Shown here piece after piece: positions 60,918 through 64,000 of a stretch of DNA of 64,000 bases; within the stretch, counting starts at the first letter, position 1, and each line of letters begins with the position of its first letter. The DNA lies in assembly GCA_004352715.1 (NCBI GenBank), contig SCFE01000001.1, forward strand, positions 241,419 through 305,418. The letters are read 5' to 3'. The notes beneath the pieces are model-generated. The model saw only the letters and a list, made by a program, of their open reading frames with translations, was not told the origin of the DNA and did no database searches. Both the position numbers and the translations under genes were made by a program. The stretch comes from Hofstenia miamia. Lineage: Eukaryota > Xenacoelomorpha > Acoela.

Positions 60918-63700
60918 GGCTTTTTTACAATTTTTAATGGTTACTATGATAATTGAAACGCACATAACTAAATATATATAATGATATCTAAAGTCTGGTA
61001 GTACCACTGAACACATAATTGTCCCCTCTTTCATTATCGTCCTCAATTCGCGTCTGCTCGCAAACCTTCTTAAGCGGCACTTGGGTTATCTACTTGCAGA
61101 AAGCAAAATAATTTAGACTAGCTATTGCTACCATTAGCTTTAGACTGTTATAGTATCTGAACACTAGATATGGGAATAATTTGCATGGACTGCAATTTCT
61201 TACTTTCTATTGAAAAAAGTTAATGTTTTAATGAATATTTTTTAAAATAACAGGGAGTATAATTATCCATAGATGTAATCAGATTGGCCATAATTCCCAA
61301 ATGTCTTAATAGGCTTGAAATGAATTGCTTGTTAATAGGGACAAAGAAGTTTCATCTTTTAAGAAAAAGTGTTAGTTGACTCTAATAAGTTTGGAAAAGC
61401 ACCAGTAAAATGAAAATAAATAATCACTTCTTATGAGAGCTTTATTAGCGATTTCCTTAAGCGTGATCTGGAAATTTTTTAATCGAACAACCTAAATTAT
61501 ATGTATATATAAGTATTTAGCTCAATAATGCCTTTACATTTTCCAGTAAAACACGATTACTAACATTCCAGCCCCGTTAGCAAAAATGCTGGCTGTGCTA
61601 CTGCTATATATCCCTAGAAGATGCCAAATTGAAATTCAAAGAGTATTTAACTATATTCATTTATTATACTACACAGCTGAGCGCAATGTTTTCTGTAATT
61701 TTTGCAAAGAACTTTTCGATATGATTTGTCCGTTTCTTCTTCCCATAGGTTGGGAATGTTTCTACGGGTTGCCAGCTTTGCAATTATGGAATGTCAAACC
61801 AGGATTTAAATATAGACGGCATGCTAAGCTTCTTTTTTTGATAAGTGCAACAAGCGCAGAGCTACAATATTACAGCATTGTTTTTTGTTGGAAATGACCA
61901 GCAGTCAGAGAATATTCAAGTTCAGGAACACAATACAATTCTGTCGTGCCAGATGACAAACGCAATCAAAATTGACAAAAGCAAAATATCACAGAAGAAA
62001 ATATTCAAAATCTCGTTGAACTCTCCACTAACTCTCCACTGTATGATCACGTTAATATTTCATTAATATCAATAAAGCATAGCAACTATCATAAAGCATT
62101 CTGGCAAAATCGAGTGTTTTAAGAAAACATCCACTGTTATCTTCCCACCTTTAGTCAGTTACTTTGTTAGAAGCAGAAAAGTGTGATTTTCTAATACAAC
62201 TCCTCGTGTTCATTTCTCACCCTTACCATATTTAAATTGGTGTTCATTTCTCACCCTTACCATATTTAAATTGAATATGAGTCCTCAGAATTGCAATTCA
62301 TTGGGTTAACTTACCTGAGACAGAAAAATCAGATATTCAAACCCATCTTCTACTAAGAGTATTATTTAGGATGGATGGCGGCATTAACTCATAGTGCTAT
62401 TCATAGAACCATCAGCCAGCGTTCAAACAACACCTCGCTTGTCTTTGTAACTTAAAATCTTAAAATATTGCTGATTCGCTTAAATCAGCTTAGCAGCATT
62501 TATTCAAGTACAACACTTAAAATATTAAATTGCATACCAAAATTACGAAAAAACATTTATCAATTTATGTCAGCTATGAATTTTAAAACATATTTTTCTA
62601 ATGGTATTATGAAACAAACATTGTTGGATTAATATTGTATATAAGATAAATGAAAATTTGTAAATTTTCAACTTTTGCAATGCTTTTTTGCTGGATTTTC
62701 AAAGTTTATTTGTTATGCACACCTTAGCTCCTTCATCATATGCGGGATAAAAAATGGTAGTAATGGAACTTGATTGAAAATCATTGTAGTCACTAGGGCT
62801 AGGGTGTCCCACTCTTCGACATTCATATGAAGAATTTGAAATAAAATTATGGATTCCTATCAATATTTTTTTCATTTAAAAAACATGGAAAATTATTCTA
62901 ACGAATTCCAATGTATGTAATTAACTACAACAGATCAAACAATCGTGTGATATTTATCGTTTTCTTTTTAAATCTTTTTTGGAACAATCAACAAAACGTA
63001 ATTACTCATTAATTTTGCATTTTATTCAATAAAAACAATTCGTTGCTGATTTAAATTAAAGCTTTTGCTTTTAAGCAAAGATTTCCTTTCAAACAATATT
63101 GATATTCTTAACAATACAATTTTGGACCGTTTTAATAAACGGAAAAGATCAAGATCAAGATTTATATGAAAAAAGAGGCATTTTGTTAGGTGTTTGGTGT
63201 TTGTTTTGCTTGTCAAAAAGGATTAGTATTGTCTAACTTTACATACAGTTCCTCATATGAATTCAAGTGAATGTTATAACTTCTGCAAAATTGGGACACT
63301 CTAGTACTCACATTTGTTCCCCTCCTTATTTCTGATATATTTAATAAAATTATAAGGTTGTAATTGCTGTGGAACTGCTTTGTACTTTTTATTGAATTTC
63401 TCTTTATTCGTTAGATCTTCAAAATACCTTGCGCTATGCACCTTATTTAATAAATATTTCTTAATGCACCTTATTTACTAATTTGATGGAATAAGTGAAG
63501 ATTTTCGAATATCTTGGCTTCCGATTGCCTGCTATTACTTGGTTAAGTACTATAATATTTGTAGTTAAATGCTTTGTCACTGAATTTCTTTATTAGTTTG
63601 TGTGTATGACCATTTCTTAATATAATATAATGATTTGAAATTGAATCAATTAAATTGTTATAATTAGAACATATTTTCATAAGTAAGAACTGGATATTAC
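60918..63700. other. AT-rich sequence without recognised genes
   Basis: Contains the 34-bp tandem repeat at 62206-62273. A plus-strand frame at 61586-61897 (103 codons) resembles nothing known to me and is not called. Confidence 0.45.
62206..62273. repeat. Perfect 34-bp tandem duplication
   Basis: GTGTTCATTTCTCACCCTTA plus 14 further bases, twice in a row (62206-62239 and 62240-62273). No N nearby, so probably a real replication-slippage event. Confidence 0.95.
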
Positions 63701-63719
63701 AGTTTGAAAAAACTTAGAA

Positions 63720-64000
63720 AAAAGGCTATTGAGTTATTGTTTTTTTGCCACTGTAAACATCAATTCATCTAGACAGTTATTCAGGAAACTACTATATATA
63801 AACTATCCGTTGGATCTTTAATGATCGTAAAAATGTCGTCTACATAACGATAATATAACTTTGGTTTTGTTGATAAGGATTCTACAAGAAATTTAGTTTA
63901 TAAACTATCCGTTGCATCCAATGCCATACAAGGGCTTAAGAATTAGGCGATCGCTATGAAACCTACTTGTTTGTAGATGTCACCATTGAACATAAATTTG
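63720..64000 (-). mobile_element. Penelope-like reverse-transcriptase fragment at the window edge
   Basis: Reading leftwards from 64000: KFMFNGDIYKQVGFIAIA is the F-x-x-x-x-Y-x-Q-x-x-G-x-A-M block, followed by FLSPC for S-P-L-S-P. At 63865-63815 it reads YYRYVDDIFTIIKDPTDSL with the catalytic Y-V-D-D intact (63835-63846). Stops interrupt it. It continues beyond the window. It differs in sequence from the 20470-21382 fragment, which has Y-V-N-D. Confidence 0.72.

Noticed and set aside
61586-61897. 103-codon plus frame
   Set aside because: Cys- and Tyr-rich but no recognisable domain, no codon-usage contrast and no splice partners.

Overview
The window is a very AT-rich (roughly 30 % GC by eye) piece of an animal nuclear genome. 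It has spliced genes with GT-AG introns, long AT-rich introns, dozens of (TA)n microsatellites, and relics of most transposon classes. No bacterial-style operon is present. Intron lengths are bimodal, from 40-76 nt up to nearly 15 kb. Together with the base composition this would suit an AT-rich invertebrate such as a flatworm, but the lineage cannot be fixed from the sequence alone.

The main object is one large minus-strand gene. Fifteen exons between 46840 and 9520 join with consistent phases into 728 codons (2184 nt). They encode a type II membrane protein of the S9B dipeptidyl-peptidase family, of the DPP6/DPP10 (DPPX) type. The product has a short cytoplasmic stretch ending in RNW, one membrane helix, a beta-propeller region and an alpha/beta-hydrolase domain. 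The nucleophile serine is glycine, the catalytic aspartate is glutamate, the Glu-Glu substrate motif is broken and the oxyanion tyrosine is lost. It is therefore predicted to be a non-enzymatic relative, as DPP6 and DPP10 are in their role as Kv4 channel partners. The 5' exon(s) and the last coding exon (with the catalytic His position) were not found. At the left edge (113-476, plus strand) are two exons of a second, diverged copy, tail to tail with the first. It shares intron positions, and its first exon has the same length (171 nt).

The large introns are transposon reservoirs. The 14.8-kb intron (15013-29842) holds four main items: (i) an IS630/Tc1-like DNA transposon with inverted repeats, whose transposase is split by a non-LTR element of the RPIAVG type; (ii) a Penelope-like element with an RT and a GIY-YIG-like endonuclease; (iii) scrambled pieces of CR1/Jockey-type LINEs around sequencing gaps; (iv) a small two-exon gene of unknown function. 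The next intron (29935-34424) holds a 746-bp direct duplication across a single N, and a 1.3-kb foldback MITE with TAA target duplication and about 62-bp periodic subterminal repeats. The 8.75-kb intron (34574-43327) holds two diverged copies of a GC-rich unit of about 0.78 kb. From 46.8 kb to the end the window is mostly non-coding. It contains a Ty3/gypsy integrase fragment, a 702-bp mariner-type deletion derivative in a (TA)n array, more N-associated duplications, and a second Penelope-like RT fragment at the right edge.

Several near-identical direct duplications abut single Ns or N runs (22220, 24464, 25543, 26721, 31201, 49772, 60263, 60388). They should be treated as probable scaffolding artefacts until long reads confirm them.
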